DNA from: Flectonema sp. DT1601
Taxonomy: Eukaryota > Euglenozoa > Diplonemea > Diplonemida > Diplonemidae
Length of the DNA: 64,000 nucleotides
Assembly: GCA_964019425.1 (NCBI GenBank)
Contig: OZ025804.1
Location: 992,001 to 1,056,000 of the forward strand
Direction: 5' to 3'
Position numbers and translations under genes: made by a program
Part shown: piece after piece, positions 1 through 11,174 of the stretch
Layout of the letters: each line of letters starts with the position of its first letter
Position numbering within the stretch: the stretch's first letter is position 1
Notes under the pieces: model-generated
What the model saw: the letters and a program-made list of their open reading frames with translations, nothing else
Databases searched by the model: none
What the model was told of the DNA's origin: nothing

Positions 1-2979
1 AAAAAAGGGAAAGAAAGAACGCCACATCGGAAAAAGACTTTTATGCGAAAAGAAAAAAACAGAAAAAAGAGGGGAGGTAACAAGGAACAACATTCTATCT
101 CAGACAACCTTGACTGTCAGTGGTAGCGTAGTAAATGACTGTGAACACAGTTGAGCGCCCACTTGCCTATGTTACCACAACAGTTTTATAAAAAAAAACC
201 CAACGAGTATATATAAATTTAACTAAAAAAAAAAGAAAACGTCTTGAAAACATAACTATAGCCAACGAACACTAGAGAGGTAAATTGACGGTTATTAAAT
301 GATACGAGATCTGCAATGAATGAAAGTACAAGATGGCGAAACACGTCATGAACATGTTATAACTTCGCGCATCTCACTACTAACAAAAAATAACAACCCG
401 CAAAAAAAAAAAAAAAAAAGGAAAGGAAAGGAAAGGTGATAACCCGCATTTTACGGTCAACAGCCCATAAGTGGCAAAGTATCGCTACACTCCACTCCCC
501 CCTCCGCTGTCACAAATGTAAATCAAAATACCCTCCTCGCTAGTCACTATAATTAAACTTCCCCTGGGGCGACGGGATTAGAATTTAAAAGAGGGAAAAG
601 AAAGATTGTCTTCGATCATGCTGCTCCAAAATTAAAAAAAGGGGCGAGCAGAACAACTCTCATAATTGGGGGGAAAGATCACACACAGATATATTCATCG
701 TGATTTTTGAGTCACTTTTAAAAAAAAAAAAATCTCACATTCTCTTCATAATGTTAAAGAGTTACAATGTAAGTGTTTTGTTATAAAATAGTACGCACTG
801 AAATCAAAGATTTATAAAAAAGAAAAAAGAAGAACAAAAACTATATCCATGTTACATGTCATCCTTAGGCTTCTTGTCAGTAATTTTCTTTCACATCTAC
901 TGCTCGAGCCGGTCGGTAACACAATTAACAGATACTAATAACAAATGGAAAGCTCGAGGGTTCCTAATTTTTTTTTTTTTTTTTTTTTTTTGTGCTGTTA
1001 TAAAACAAAAATTCCACGACTCTCTCCTCCGAGTTGCAATATGAGTTTATTATAAAAAAGTGCACTAAAATAAAATATAAAAAAGAAAATTTATAAAAAC
1101 ACATTGTTCTGCTGTTCCATAATACACTTGTGGAATACGTAGTTTCAGGAGCCTTAATCTTATACTACTTCACTCTCCTCCGAGTTGCTTATATTCGTTG
1201 AATGGGGCAGTCTTAACATCATATTAGAAAAAAGAGAGAAAAGAACTTATAATTATGGTACTTTTAAAAAAAAAAAAAAACACACATTACACCGACGTTT
1301 TTTTGTGTTCGTTTTTTTTTTTTTTTTTTTTTTGTTTGTCGAAAAATGCTTAAAGCAAAACAAAACAAAACAAGAATAGTTTTTATATTTAAAATAAGAA
1401 AAAAGAATAATCCCTATGTGTCCATGCCAATACGATTGACGTAGAGCTGAGAGGGTAGGAGTCCACACAGAACGCCTTAACAAAGTAAATCCACAGCCTG
1501 CTGCAACACCACAACAAAGAAAAAGATTGAGATTTGCAATAGATCGTTTTTTTTTTTAATCCGTCAGCGAGCATCAATTGGTACACAAGTCCAACAGCAG
1601 GGCCCCACTACCACCGAGGAAACCCGATGTGAACTTGTACTCTGGATCCAACTACGAGCTTTTTAACAGCAGCAATATTTATATACGCTATTGATGCTGT
1701 AAATACCGTCTTCATGATATTCAGGAAGAGAGTCCAGAGGAAAAAGAGGGTCGCAAAAAAAAAAAAAAAAAAAACAACAACAACGCAAGAAGAGAGCATT
1801 TTAAAGGAAAAGCGCGAGTGTGCTTTTTTTTTTTTTTTTTTTTTTTTCTGAAAAAAAACAACAGTTTTTGTCATAGAAAGACTTCCCCTCCCCCCCCCCT
1901 CTCTATATAAGGCAAGATCCAGTAATTGATTTGAATGACTTTCCTTCACAAATACTAAAGAAGTTGTTTTCACAATACAGGAACAGGAGAGAAATATATT
2001 ATCAAGACGATGGTAAGTCGGAATCATCCTCGAGTCGTGGATGTAACTTGAAGGGACTTGGAATAAAAGATGTATAAAATAGAAACAAGAAACCGAAGAA
2101 TACTGCTGAATGTTTTTTTTTTTTTTTTTTTTTTTCTTCCCATTCTCTTTTTCTAAACATATCGCAAACACACGCGGGGAAAAAAAAAAAAAAATCGGAA
2201 GGAGATTAAAAGAACAAGAAAACTATTTACCTTCCGACTGAGGTTAGGCTTAATTGCATTTTTATTCACCCTCCTCACATTGGGTTTTATTATAAATAGA
2301 TGTGTTCTGTGATTGCCAACTCTATCTAATCAAATCAAATCAAAAAAAAAAAAAAAAAATGGGAAAAATAACATCTGATTTCAGTAGCTACAACAATCGA
2401 GTACTCACCGAAAGAGAAACAACCTCATATTCTATAGTAACATTAAGGTTATAACGTTTAAACACGAGAAAAAAAAAAAAAAGAAAAAAAAAGAAAGAAA
2501 AAAGTCACTTTTGATTACAGGGAATTTTTCACAATTAAACAACCGGTGGTGATATTAAACGTTTTTATTTAAAAAAAATTTTAAAAAAAAAAAAAAAAAA
2601 GGAAAAAATGCCACCTCGCAAAAAAGGAAGAAAAAAAGAAAGAAAAAAAACATAAAATTCGGAGATGCTCTTATTATTGATATAAAAAATAATTGGCTTT
2701 TTAACTTGAACTATACATTGAAAAAAATACACTTCGTTTGATGTTTTTTTTTTGTTTGTTTGTTTGTGGGTAAGAATTCTGTGGCATTTTCCTTCTTCCA
2801 CTTGCTTCTACTTTCTTCAACCAGCTTTCCCAGCCAAATAAAATTCCTTACGGAGTTTGTTTGTTTGTTTGCGTCACGAAAAAAACCCATTCACCGACTT
2901 AAAACTGATAAAAAGCTAAAAGGAGGTTTACGTGTGCATCCCTATTTCAGACCTTTTTTGTAAACCAAACGTGTTCTGA
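1..2979. other. Gene-poor low-complexity DNA
   Basis: I see no convincing gene in the first 3 kb. The sequence is AT-rich with many A or T runs of 12-27 bases (for example near 400, 970, 1310, 1830, 2110 and 2590). Open frames here consist mostly of homopolymer translation (Lys or Phe runs). A short motif at 1136-1172 (TAGTTTCAGGAGCCTTAATC and on) recurs at 21299-21336, so part of the region is dispersed repeat. It lies downstream of the LRR membrane protein gene and probably holds its 3' UTR. Confidence 0.6.
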
Positions 2980-4344
2980 TCAAGGAGAATAACTGGATCT
3001 GCGATCTTTATTTTCTTTAAATATCGTATGTGGGGTACTAACATGAGCGAATAGACTGACTGTCGGGTCAAGAGAGTGAGCTTGTTGCATAGCTGATGAT
3101 GTTCTGGACGGAATTGCTGCTGAAGGGAATCGTCCTTCAGCAGAATTAAAAGACTTATAAGACCTGGCAAACGGATCAAGTCCTGCAGGCAGATCCTCTG
3201 TATCGCCATCAACAGACCCTTCATAACTTAGTCTTGTTTCTCCTTCTTGTTCTTCCTTCCCGTGAATGAGGTATTGCCTTTCATCATTGGTAGAAGCATC
3301 CACCCATTTTTCAAATCTTTTTGAGTCTCTCTTCGCTCTTCTTCTTAAACAGTATCTCCAAATAATAACACTCGCTACAGTAATATACAACACTCCTAAA
3401 CAGCTGATAAGTGCGATCACCCAGGTACTCTTCCAGAATGATCCCGAACTAGAACACGACGTCGCTTCTTTATCAATCCAGGCAGAAATAGAAATCTTCG
3501 GCAGAGGACAATCCCAAGAGTTGCCTGACAGAGTTAGTTGTGACAGCATCCCAGCTGTTGAGTTTCCGAAGATATTTTCAAATTTTGGAATCTTTCCAGT
3601 CAAACTGTTTGTGTCTACGAACAGCATTGTTAAGTTTAGAGAAGTAGTAAATCCTTTAGGCAACGTACCACTAAAATCATTTCCATACATCAAAGCAACT
3701 GAAAGTGATTGCGATGCTGCGAGTGATTCAGGGATCGTTCCACTGAAGTCATTTCCAAAAATAACTATTTCTTCGATGGAATCGAAAGTCACATTTGGAA
3801 ACAACCCTTCAAAAGAATTCTGACTAAGATCTACCATTGTTATCTCAGACGCTTCTGAGAGAATATTTCCTACAGTCCCTCGCAGTGTATTTGAAGATAA
3901 GTTAAGACGACTCAGTGAAGTCATGGTTGACATTGACTGATGTAACGTACCTGATAAACTATTAGACCCTAAGTCTATAGTCTGTAATGAAGAAGGAAAG
4001 TGTTTTGGAATCTCTCCAGTCAAACTGTTACTCCCTAATACAAGTGATTCAAGAAAAGATAAACCAGACATATCGACAGGGAGAGTTCCAGACAGCCCAG
4101 CTGAAGTAATGTTAATTGACGTCACCTGTTCTGTTGTATTACACGAAACTCCAAACCAACCAATCTGTGCAGAGTCTGGACATGGAGGTCCAATCCCCCA
4201 TCCTAACTCTATCTGCGATCTCACATCAAACATATCCAACATCACTCTAATCTGTGACGTGATGTCAGAGCTGTTTATCTTTATCTCTCCACAGCTGACT
4301 AATGATACACATGTTAGCAGTAAAGATAAGTCGATTACATTCAT
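2980..4344 (-). CDS. LRR type I membrane protein, receptor-like without kinase
   Basis: This predicts 454 residues. The start is taken at MNVIDLSLLLT (4344), which gives a clean signal peptide of about 19 residues. A pyrimidine tract ending TTTCAG lies about 10 nt upstream, so the longer frame starting near 4395 would cross a splice acceptor. The ectodomain has a plant-type cap (GWFGVSCNTT) followed by about seven LxxLxLxxNxLxGxIP repeats (residues about 75-270), several N-glycosylation sites and a Cys pair. A single transmembrane helix sits near residues 302-326 and ends in a basic stop-transfer stretch (YCLRRR). The cytoplasmic tail of about 125 residues is Ser-rich and has no kinase domain. 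It is probably a cell-surface recognition or adhesion protein; ligand unknown. Confidence 0.8.
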   Translation of the reverse strand: MNVIDLSLLLTCVSLVSCGEIKINSSDITSQIRVMLDMFDVRSQIELGWGIGPPCPDSAQIGWFGVSCNTTEQVTSINITSAGLSGTLPVDMSGLSFLESLVLGSNSLTGEIPKHFPSSLQTIDLGSNSLSGTLHQSMSTMTSLSRLNLSSNTLRGTVGNILSEASEITMVDLSQNSFEGLFPNVTFDSIEEIVIFGNDFSGTIPESLAASQSLSVALMYGNDFSGTLPKGFTTSLNLTMLFVDTNSLTGKIPKFENIFGNSTAGMLSQLTLSGNSWDCPLPKISISAWIDKEATSCSSSGSFWKSTWVIALISCLGVLYITVASVIIWRYCLRRRAKRDSKRFEKWVDASTNDERQYLIHGKEEQEGETRLSYEGSVDGDTEDLPAGLDPFARSYKSFNSAEGRFPSAAIPSRTSSAMQQAHSLDPTVSLFAHVSTPHTIFKENKDRRSSYSP

Positions 4345-4353
4345 TATATAATT

Positions 4354-4375
4354 ACTGAAAGGGGGAGAGAGAGTG
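4354..4375 (-). promoter_or_regulatory. Putative trans-splice acceptor of the LRR membrane gene
   Basis: On the minus strand a C/T-rich tract (CTCTCTCTCCCCCTTTCAG) ends about 10 nt before the chosen ATG. The frame is open across it, so the acceptor decides the start. It matches sites before the UBL-LRR, DDX60 and EF-hand genes. Confidence 0.5.
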
Positions 4376-4743
4376 AGTGTGATCGTTTGTTTCACAAATA
4401 TAATACCAAACTCGTAATAAAGTTAAACAGAGATGAGTGATTGCTGGCAGTATTTCCATCTAAATCGTGTCAACTTTTGACGAAGAATTTAAACATCTTT
4501 CTGATTGACAGAATCTGTTTTAAAAAAAAGTATTAAAAAAAAAAAAGGGTAATTCACTCCAATAGGCTGGGTATGAAAATATAATTGGCGCTCACAACGC
4601 GTCCCGTCTTCACTTTAATTGATTAATCATATTAACAATTCGATACAAAGATCTGAAGAGATCTCTTCTATCTCTTCCATGGACGGTGACATAGTCGTCC
4701 CTAACTCTAAGTGCGAAGGCATTCATTACACGGAAGTATTTTC

Positions 4744-5523
4744 TTACTCACTACCTCTGTGAACCATGGCTCCAGCAAAACCAAACTTCTTTCCACTATC
4801 TGGAGCCGAATATGGAACGTGTCTGTTATCAACATATATAAAACACATATCATCGCAATATGCGATGTCTCGGACTCTCCATAATTTCTTTTTAAATATT
4901 TCATACGAACGGTTTATGATAAGTTGATGATGCTGATGCCAGAACGCTAACTCACTACCTTTAAAGGTTATGTACTTTGCTTGCAGGAATCTGGGATCGT
5001 CGGCAGCGTTTTGTTTTAAATTTCCGTGAGCGACGTCGTCTGAAGGAGCGGAGTGAAAATGTTTATTTCCGATACCAATTCTATTTCTATATTGTTCCTC
5101 AGTCTCGAAAACTATTCTCTGAGCAAAGTAATCAGCAAGCTCATGAAGCATTCTCTCTTGTTTCGGTTTTCTTTGTCTCTCCTCGTTAGCTTTTTTCGCT
5201 TCAACATACGGATCGTACACGATCTCAGATTTCCTTCCTAATTGTCTTGCTTCCTTTTCACGTAACCTGTCGAACATTTTAGGAGACGTTAAGGAAACTC
5301 TTTTAAACCCTTCCAACTTAGTTACGAAGTCTTCGGTATTAGAAATGCTTCTGAATTGTTCTCCATATTCACGTTGTTCTCTACTTATTGCTTTCATCAT
5401 TGCGACTCTCTGTGACTTACTCATGGGACGAATACCAGATCTCTGAACCACATTCCATCTTGAGGATGCATTTGATACTGCTAATTCTTTACAAAATCTT
5501 TTTGATGATCTTAGTGGCAGCAT
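4744..5523 (-). CDS. Hypothetical protein, possibly mitochondrial
   Basis: This encodes 259 residues that I do not recognise. The N-terminus (MLPLRSSKRFCKELAVSNASSRWNV) is rich in Arg, Lys, Ser and Ala with few acidic residues, as in a mitochondrial targeting peptide. The middle (about 40-150) is charged and helical; the C-terminal third has aromatic and His residues (AFWHQHHQLIINRSYEIFKK). There is no membrane segment. A mitochondrial ribosomal or RNA-associated protein would fit the composition, but that is a guess. The gene lies between APC1 and the LRR membrane gene on the same strand. A CCCCCCCAACAAG tract about 20-35 nt upstream is the likely acceptor. Confidence 0.65.
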   Translation of the reverse strand: MLPLRSSKRFCKELAVSNASSRWNVVQRSGIRPMSKSQRVAMMKAISREQREYGEQFRSISNTEDFVTKLEGFKRVSLTSPKMFDRLREKEARQLGRKSEIVYDPYVEAKKANEERQRKPKQERMLHELADYFAQRIVFETEEQYRNRIGIGNKHFHSAPSDDVAHGNLKQNAADDPRFLQAKYITFKGSELAFWHQHHQLIINRSYEIFKKKLWRVRDIAYCDDMCFIYVDNRHVPYSAPDSGKKFGFAGAMVHRGSE

Positions 5524-5529
5524 TTGTTA

Positions 5530-5860
5530 CTTATTAATACCACTTGTTGGGGGGGAAATGACTTGATATAATGATTTCATATAAAGTTACCTGCAACTGA
5601 CTAAAACGAATATTATCGATAACGTCATACGAATTGGGAATATAAACGCCCCATGACCTGTAGCCCGTTACAGCTTAAACCTGTTGGGGGGGACTTGGAT
5701 AAATACATCTAGTGTTAATTAGACACGAATCATTATAACTGGATTCTGTCCACACAAAACTACTTGTTGAGCATCTCTTAAACCTGTTGGGGGATAGTTG
5801 AGTTGTTTTCAATATATTTATGAAGAAAAACTAAAATATCTGTATTGTACCGTAGAGGGG
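5530..5860 (-). repeat. Tandem poly-C/CAG intergenic cassettes
   Basis: Reading the minus strand, three CCCCC(CC)-AACAG or AACAAG acceptor-like tracts occur near 5545, 5682 and 5773. Two are followed by the same GTTTAAG. The segment between 5684 and 5790 belongs to a dispersed family (motif GTTATAATGATTCGTGTCTA, ending TATTTATCCAAGTCCCCCC) that is also found at 10385-10460 and 55150-55245. Confidence 0.5.
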
Positions 5861-5955
5861 GAAGAAATAATCTAAATGTGCTAATCTAAAGGGGGAAAGG
5901 GAGAAGGGAAACAAAAAAAAAAAAAAAAAAAAAACGAAAGATGTTTCTATTCTCT

Positions 5956-8900
5956 TCAGCTTGATTCTCTCAGTGAAATTATTTCTCTAATTGCCACATG
6001 CGATGCCAACGGTATCATTTTTATTAAATCATCGCTGTCTCTAACTCCACAGAGTACCTTTCGGGATAGCGGAACACCAAACCAAATGAGTGCTGCTCTC
6101 TGCGGTAAACTTAAATTCAATTTAGAAATAAGAGCTGCGAGACCAGGACGAAGGTATTCCATCAGAACTCGATTCCCACGAGTCGTAATAATTGGAATGA
6201 AAGTATCCGACACTAATACTTGAGAATTATCAGATTCGTTCTTCAACTGAGAAAGTGTTATTTTTAAGTTCTCCAAACAAAATAAATTCATACTACACAA
6301 AGCGTAATCCAACGCGTGAGTGAGGATACTTTCAACAGAATCAACGTGACTGGCTTTCGATGATTTCTTAACCCATATTGTCCCGTCTTTATTAATGTTA
6401 ATTGGTTCTACTACTTGATAATGATATTCATTGTCAACTACTTCTATTTTTGTAAACTTTCCAGGAATTACACACGGGCTGCACATAGCAACACCATCTA
6501 GCTTAACATCAACTGGCACACTACTCCTCGATAGTATGTCTCTGGTCTGTAGAATACGAGGAATTGTCGCCAAGGCGTACAATGGTCTTAAGAATTGAGG
6601 ATGATACGTATTGTCTGTCGGACAATCAGGAAATCGAGGATAAAAAGATATCAACATGGCTGCGATAGCATGAGGAGACGTTGATAAGGTTCTATGACCA
6701 GCACCAAGATACAACAATCCAATTGACATACTCAGACACAAATGAGTTCCATAAGAAGTGTCTTTCTTCCGATGCAACTGCCGCAGTGATTTCGAAACGA
6801 CATTACAACCAGTCCCACTCATTACCATGCTGGCTGAGATGCAGGCAGAGTTTATACAAGGACCCAGTGTTCTTGAAGTTACGGTTGAACAGTGTTCAGA
6901 AACACTGTGTTGGTTGTCTAGTAGTTGTTGGAGGTATTTTAGTATCAAATCTCTTGTTGTAGTGCAACCAGATCCAGCGAATCGAAGACCCAATGAAAAC
7001 AAACAACCAGCAATAACATAAGAGTGTAGCAGTAAGATATGCTGAAAGGTTCCTGGTTCATACAAACATCTCAAATCTGAATTCGGATTATGTGAAGATG
7101 CCAACGCAGAGATAATAATCGGAGGAATCATTGATGAGACCCACTCAGAAGAAGGTTCGATATCATCCCATTTTAGTAAACAAGCGGCAATGATTCGAGT
7201 CATTGCTGAGTCTGGTCCAACTTGAAGCAGTAAAGGAGTTGTATCTGGTAGTAATAATGACTTGTAAATAATCATATTCCCTGATCCTAAAAACATCAGT
7301 CCCAAAGCAACAGCTGCAGCTGGAGCTGTTGAGGTTGAGTCTATCTGAGGACCTGTAACAACTCTACTACTCTGAATTTGATTAGTTCTATTTCCTCCCC
7401 ACAACAACGGGTCATCACTATCTTCATGGTTGTCGTTGTTATGTTTTCCAATTCCGTTTTGAGTTCTCGAAGTTGGGTTTAGAAGAGCTAACAGCCTATC
7501 CTTTATTCTCAAATCAGCTAAATGCCCAGGTTCCTCTTCAGTACCCTTCTTCAAACAAGTCAATCCCAAACTAAAACCAGCACACAACGCATATGATGGT
7601 AAGTTTGAAAAATGTTCATCGGAAGGAGAACGACTAAGCTCACCGATTATCATATCAGACATCAGTCTGTGACACGAACCCTGATACAGCCAACCTATCC
7701 CTAAAAGAGCTGCTGCTTGAATACCTGGAGCTGCATCTTGCTCTGAATAGTGTGGTGTTATTGGTGGCAAGTGAAGAGACAGCATTCCAGATACACGTTT
7801 ATCACAAGTACTTCTGTGGCAAACTGATAGACCAAGTAAAAGAGCTACTGTAGTTGCCTCATGTCTTGGAAGCATTAAAGAATATAACTCACTCCCTGAA
7901 AGGTACTCAAGATGGCCTAGCAGTCCAAGTCCGATTATAACACCAGCAGTTGACGCTGATGGTTGTCCAGAAGGAGAAACAGCATTAGCGACCCAATCTC
8001 TAATGTAAACTTTATCATGAGAGTGAAGCATGTCACTAACAGTTTGTAGTTTTAAAGCTGCAGAACATCCATTCATAAACTCAGGCCATTGAGTATAATC
8101 TGCTTGCATCGTACTAAGATCCAACGAAGTGTATGCTTGGTCTTTTGCACCCCTACCACAAAGTACTAATGGAGGGATTGACAAGGAAGCACCTGATAAT
8201 TTAAACATCGTTGAGAACGTCAGCATTCCTCTTCCACAGGGAAGTCCCATCACGCGATGTGATGCTTGGAGTAGTTCCTGTTGAACTTGTGCTGGATCTG
8301 TGTCCACAGAATTAGATGATGAAGAGAGTCTGATTGGAACAGCTGAACATAATATCGATTGCGCAATCGCAAGTCTTGCGTCACTTCCCCAGAGTAGCTT
8401 ATGTCCTATTGAAGGAGGTCCACTACCAACATCAACACCAAGAGTTGAATCTGTAATGCAACTAACTTCAGCCCTTGGTGGTTTCTTGTGAGTGTGTTTT
8501 AACTGACTGCTTGCTAACAATGGAGGAATTTTCCTGATTCGTTTCTTGTCAATATTCTCCTTGTCGTTACATGATGTTTTATTTGCTGCTAAATCTTCTC
8601 TACCGACACCTCGAAGCTCTTCGTTAGTCGCCTTCGATAGAAAGTTTTTGTTCTGTTGAAGAGAGAGAGCGGTCTGAAGAGACTTCGTAGACATTCCAAG
8701 ACCGTGTCCAAGGATCTCATCGAGGTGAGGAAGAGTTGGAAATCTTATTGTGGCCTTCCTCTGTTCTGGAGGAATACTGTTTTCAAAAAATCGATAAGCC
8801 GCAAGATCTGGAACCACTGATTGTAAACTAAACCAATCTGACTGCAGTACTCCAGAAACGATCTCATTCGCCTTAGCATCTCCAACTAAAGGAAGTACCT

Positions 8901-10323
8901 CAGAATCAGAATTGTGGTTTTCACCTCCGTAGTATTCGATATACTGACCCCAGTCAAGTACCTCTGACAATCTCTTTATAAATTTCCGAAGTTTTTCGAC
9001 CCCCCACTTCCACGCCGCTGATAATCTCATGTGTTCACATATCACATGAAGTATACATGTTATAATTTTTATTCTCGTTATTTCTTCAGCAGTCTGATTT
9101 GGTTTTGATTGGAGGGATGTGAATCCTGTTTGGTATTGCTCAGAGCAGAGACATGGTAGGATGTCTTCAGGGATGGTGATGGTATCAGGTGCATTGTTTG
9201 GTAAATCATTTCCGAGAAATAAATTGCAAAAAGCATCCCATTCACTACACTTTAACGTACTCGCACCCTCTATGACGTCACCAAGACAATCACAGACGAG
9301 TGATTCTCTCAAGAAAGTTGTAATGACTGATGTGAGTCGACATGTTAGTTCTGTCTTTATTTTAACTCTTGTATTCTTATTTATTAACAAACAATTTTGT
9401 GATATGAAATCTGTGGTTTGAACTGGAATTTGCAGTGCAATCCTCATCAAGATTCCCTGAGGTGAATTAAATACAGTAACCGTACTGAAATCTTCACCCA
9501 AGCATACCAACCTCCCCCTGTTAGGATCAGCACTTATATATGTGTAGGCTCCTGGTAATGGATTGCTTTGGTATCCCGTGTCTAAGCATATCACAGCCTT
9601 GGATTGAAGTAATATTATTAAACAGTTCTTAAAACAGTATTGCATTTTCAAAGCAGGTGTCCCAAGGTATAGTTCACTGTTTCCTCCGTTATTCAAATCT
9701 TTTTTATGAATCAGTTGAGGTCGGTTTTGCAAACCAACATTCGTGGAAACCACCGTCATGAGAGTAACGACCTCCCCAGAGAGGATTGCGATCGTATTTT
9801 CAGTTGGACAGTAAGCTGCATCGACTACACCTGTTGTTTGATTCCAAATTCCATGAATTGGTTTTGGTACTGAAAGTGGATGGACCAAATGAGCGATTAC
9901 AACTTTATCTGATACACCAGGTCCAATTAGGAGTGCTCCCATACCAGGCATTTCAACTATTTTTGTTACTGAGGTAACAGTTGGTAGCCTCGTAATAATC
10001 GGTCCTACAGTTGTATAGGTCGTTACTATATCGTCAGTCGCTACTATCAAACAATCTTTTTCAGTGTTAGTGCCAACAACGTCAATTAATCCACAGCTGG
10101 TGACTGTTCCTTCGGCTATTACTATTTCTGTTGTTGTAACTCCTCGTAGGATTCCAACGGTGTCGGAGTTGAGTACGTCACCTCTTTTTAAATATGTTGT
10201 TATCGTTTGATCATCTTCACCGTCTTGTCTGTCTTGTTTTTGAATTTCAACAGCCCCTCCTCCCAACATCATATCTCCCAACTCAAGAGCGATACTCTCG
10301 TCCACAGATGGATGAATAATCAT
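5956..10323 (-). CDS. APC1: Anaphase-promoting complex subunit 1
   Basis: This predicts 1455 residues from MIIHPSVDES. The frame extends to 10407, but a CCCCCCTGAAG tract there looks like a splice acceptor, so the shorter start is preferred. APC1 is the largest scaffold of the APC/C ubiquitin ligase and acts in nucleus and cytoplasm at mitosis. The N-terminal half is a beta-rich, WD40-like region. The C-terminal half has tandem proteasome/cyclosome (PC) repeats of the GLGLLGHLEY, LLGIGWLYQGS, SLGLTCLKKG, LGLMFLGSGN and IGLLYLGAGH type (roughly residues 800-1280), which identify the family. Length is below human APC1 (about 1944) but usual for protists. No introns are visible. Confidence 0.9.
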   Translation of the reverse strand: MIIHPSVDESIALELGDMMLGGGAVEIQKQDRQDGEDDQTITTYLKRGDVLNSDTVGILRGVTTTEIVIAEGTVTSCGLIDVVGTNTEKDCLIVATDDIVTTYTTVGPIITRLPTVTSVTKIVEMPGMGALLIGPGVSDKVVIAHLVHPLSVPKPIHGIWNQTTGVVDAAYCPTENTIAILSGEVVTLMTVVSTNVGLQNRPQLIHKKDLNNGGNSELYLGTPALKMQYCFKNCLIILLQSKAVICLDTGYQSNPLPGAYTYISADPNRGRLVCLGEDFSTVTVFNSPQGILMRIALQIPVQTTDFISQNCLLINKNTRVKIKTELTCRLTSVITTFLRESLVCDCLGDVIEGASTLKCSEWDAFCNLFLGNDLPNNAPDTITIPEDILPCLCSEQYQTGFTSLQSKPNQTAEEITRIKIITCILHVICEHMRLSAAWKWGVEKLRKFIKRLSEVLDWGQYIEYYGGENHNSDSEVLPLVGDAKANEIVSGVLQSDWFSLQSVVPDLAAYRFFENSIPPEQRKATIRFPTLPHLDEILGHGLGMSTKSLQTALSLQQNKNFLSKATNEELRGVGREDLAANKTSCNDKENIDKKRIRKIPPLLASSQLKHTHKKPPRAEVSCITDSTLGVDVGSGPPSIGHKLLWGSDARLAIAQSILCSAVPIRLSSSSNSVDTDPAQVQQELLQASHRVMGLPCGRGMLTFSTMFKLSGASLSIPPLVLCGRGAKDQAYTSLDLSTMQADYTQWPEFMNGCSAALKLQTVSDMLHSHDKVYIRDWVANAVSPSGQPSASTAGVIIGLGLLGHLEYLSGSELYSLMLPRHEATTVALLLGLSVCHRSTCDKRVSGMLSLHLPPITPHYSEQDAAPGIQAAALLGIGWLYQGSCHRLMSDMIIGELSRSPSDEHFSNLPSYALCAGFSLGLTCLKKGTEEEPGHLADLRIKDRLLALLNPTSRTQNGIGKHNNDNHEDSDDPLLWGGNRTNQIQSSRVVTGPQIDSTSTAPAAAVALGLMFLGSGNMIIYKSLLLPDTTPLLLQVGPDSAMTRIIAACLLKWDDIEPSSEWVSSMIPPIIISALASSHNPNSDLRCLYEPGTFQHILLLHSYVIAGCLFSLGLRFAGSGCTTTRDLILKYLQQLLDNQHSVSEHCSTVTSRTLGPCINSACISASMVMSGTGCNVVSKSLRQLHRKKDTSYGTHLCLSMSIGLLYLGAGHRTLSTSPHAIAAMLISFYPRFPDCPTDNTYHPQFLRPLYALATIPRILQTRDILSRSSVPVDVKLDGVAMCSPCVIPGKFTKIEVVDNEYHYQVVEPININKDGTIWVKKSSKASHVDSVESILTHALDYALCSMNLFCLENLKITLSQLKNESDNSQVLVSDTFIPIITTRGNRVLMEYLRPGLAALISKLNLSLPQRAALIWFGVPLSRKVLCGVRDSDDLIKMIPLASHVAIREIISLRESS

Positions 10324-10379
10324 TTTTTTTTCCTTTTTTCTTAATTGTTGTTTTTCACTGTCTTGTTTGCTTCTCTTCT

Positions 10380-10640
10380 TCAGGGGGGACTTGGATAAAT
10401 AAATCAAGGGTTTATACTCGCACCAAATTAGACATTAATCATTATAACTCGCATGCTTCTGGGGGGAATTTGATACAATACGAAAGGATCCAAGATTTAC
10501 TTTAGCCTTTTGTGTGTGATGACATATTATGAATGTCTTCTGTGGGGGTTAACTGTTTGATTTTGTACGTAAAATACAAATGTATTGAATCATAAAACAA
10601 CATTAGTAATTCATAGACAGTTACTGTGGGGGGGTGCAAT
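10380..10640 (-). repeat. Four spaced poly-C acceptor-like motifs upstream of APC1
   Basis: On the minus strand CCCCCCCACAG (about 10630), CCCCCACAG (about 10545), CCCCCCAG (about 10460) and CCCCCCTGAAG (about 10386) occur at intervals of about 73-85 nt. The first two enclose one copy of family A (TTGTATTTTACGTACAAAAT); the last two enclose one copy of family B. Read in the direction of transcription, each module ends in a potential 3' splice site. Confidence 0.5.
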
Positions 10641-10729
10641 TGAACTATAAAAATAAAAGAGAAAAAAAAACTGTCGTGGAATACAAAATAAGCGATTAAG
10701 CAATGTGAACTAGAGAGGAAACTACAAAA

Positions 10730-10760
<31 letters not shown>

Positions 10761-11174
10761 GGAATAGATTTTGCATTGGGTTGTTGAAACTGATATTTAG
10801 TGGAGCTTATTGTGGGCTTCCCGCTAAGTATCCTTAGTTTCTAAAAGTGAGGGAGATAATTTATTTCATTTTTTTATTTTATTTATTTTTTTTCCCCTCC
10901 ACTGTGACCATTGCCACCAATCAAAGGTACACCTTTTGCGAGTGAGAAAGAAAAAAAAAGAAAAAAAAAAGATTCTCTCTCTCTCTCTCGCCTAGTATTT
11001 CCTTTTTTTTTTTGGCTGCAGGTCTACAACGATTATAATAATTAAGAAGAGAAATATTAAATAAATAAATAAATAAAGTTGACCGACTAAAGACAAAAAA
11101 ATAAACCATTTAAAATAAAATCAAACAACAGGTGTGTGTGTTGTGTGTTGTTGTGTCAATAGCCTTTAAATGGC
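10641..11174. other. Intergenic, low complexity
   Basis: This is the 3' flank of the ammonium transporter gene and the far 5' flank of APC1. It holds a run of about 30 A near 10733-10760, CT repeats near 10976-10990 and an AATA microsatellite near 11060. No gene is seen. Confidence 0.6.

Noticed and set aside
1608-2171. 187-codon minus frame
   Set aside because: Mostly homopolymer translation (Lys and Phe runs), no family, no acceptor-like tract; noncoding is more likely.
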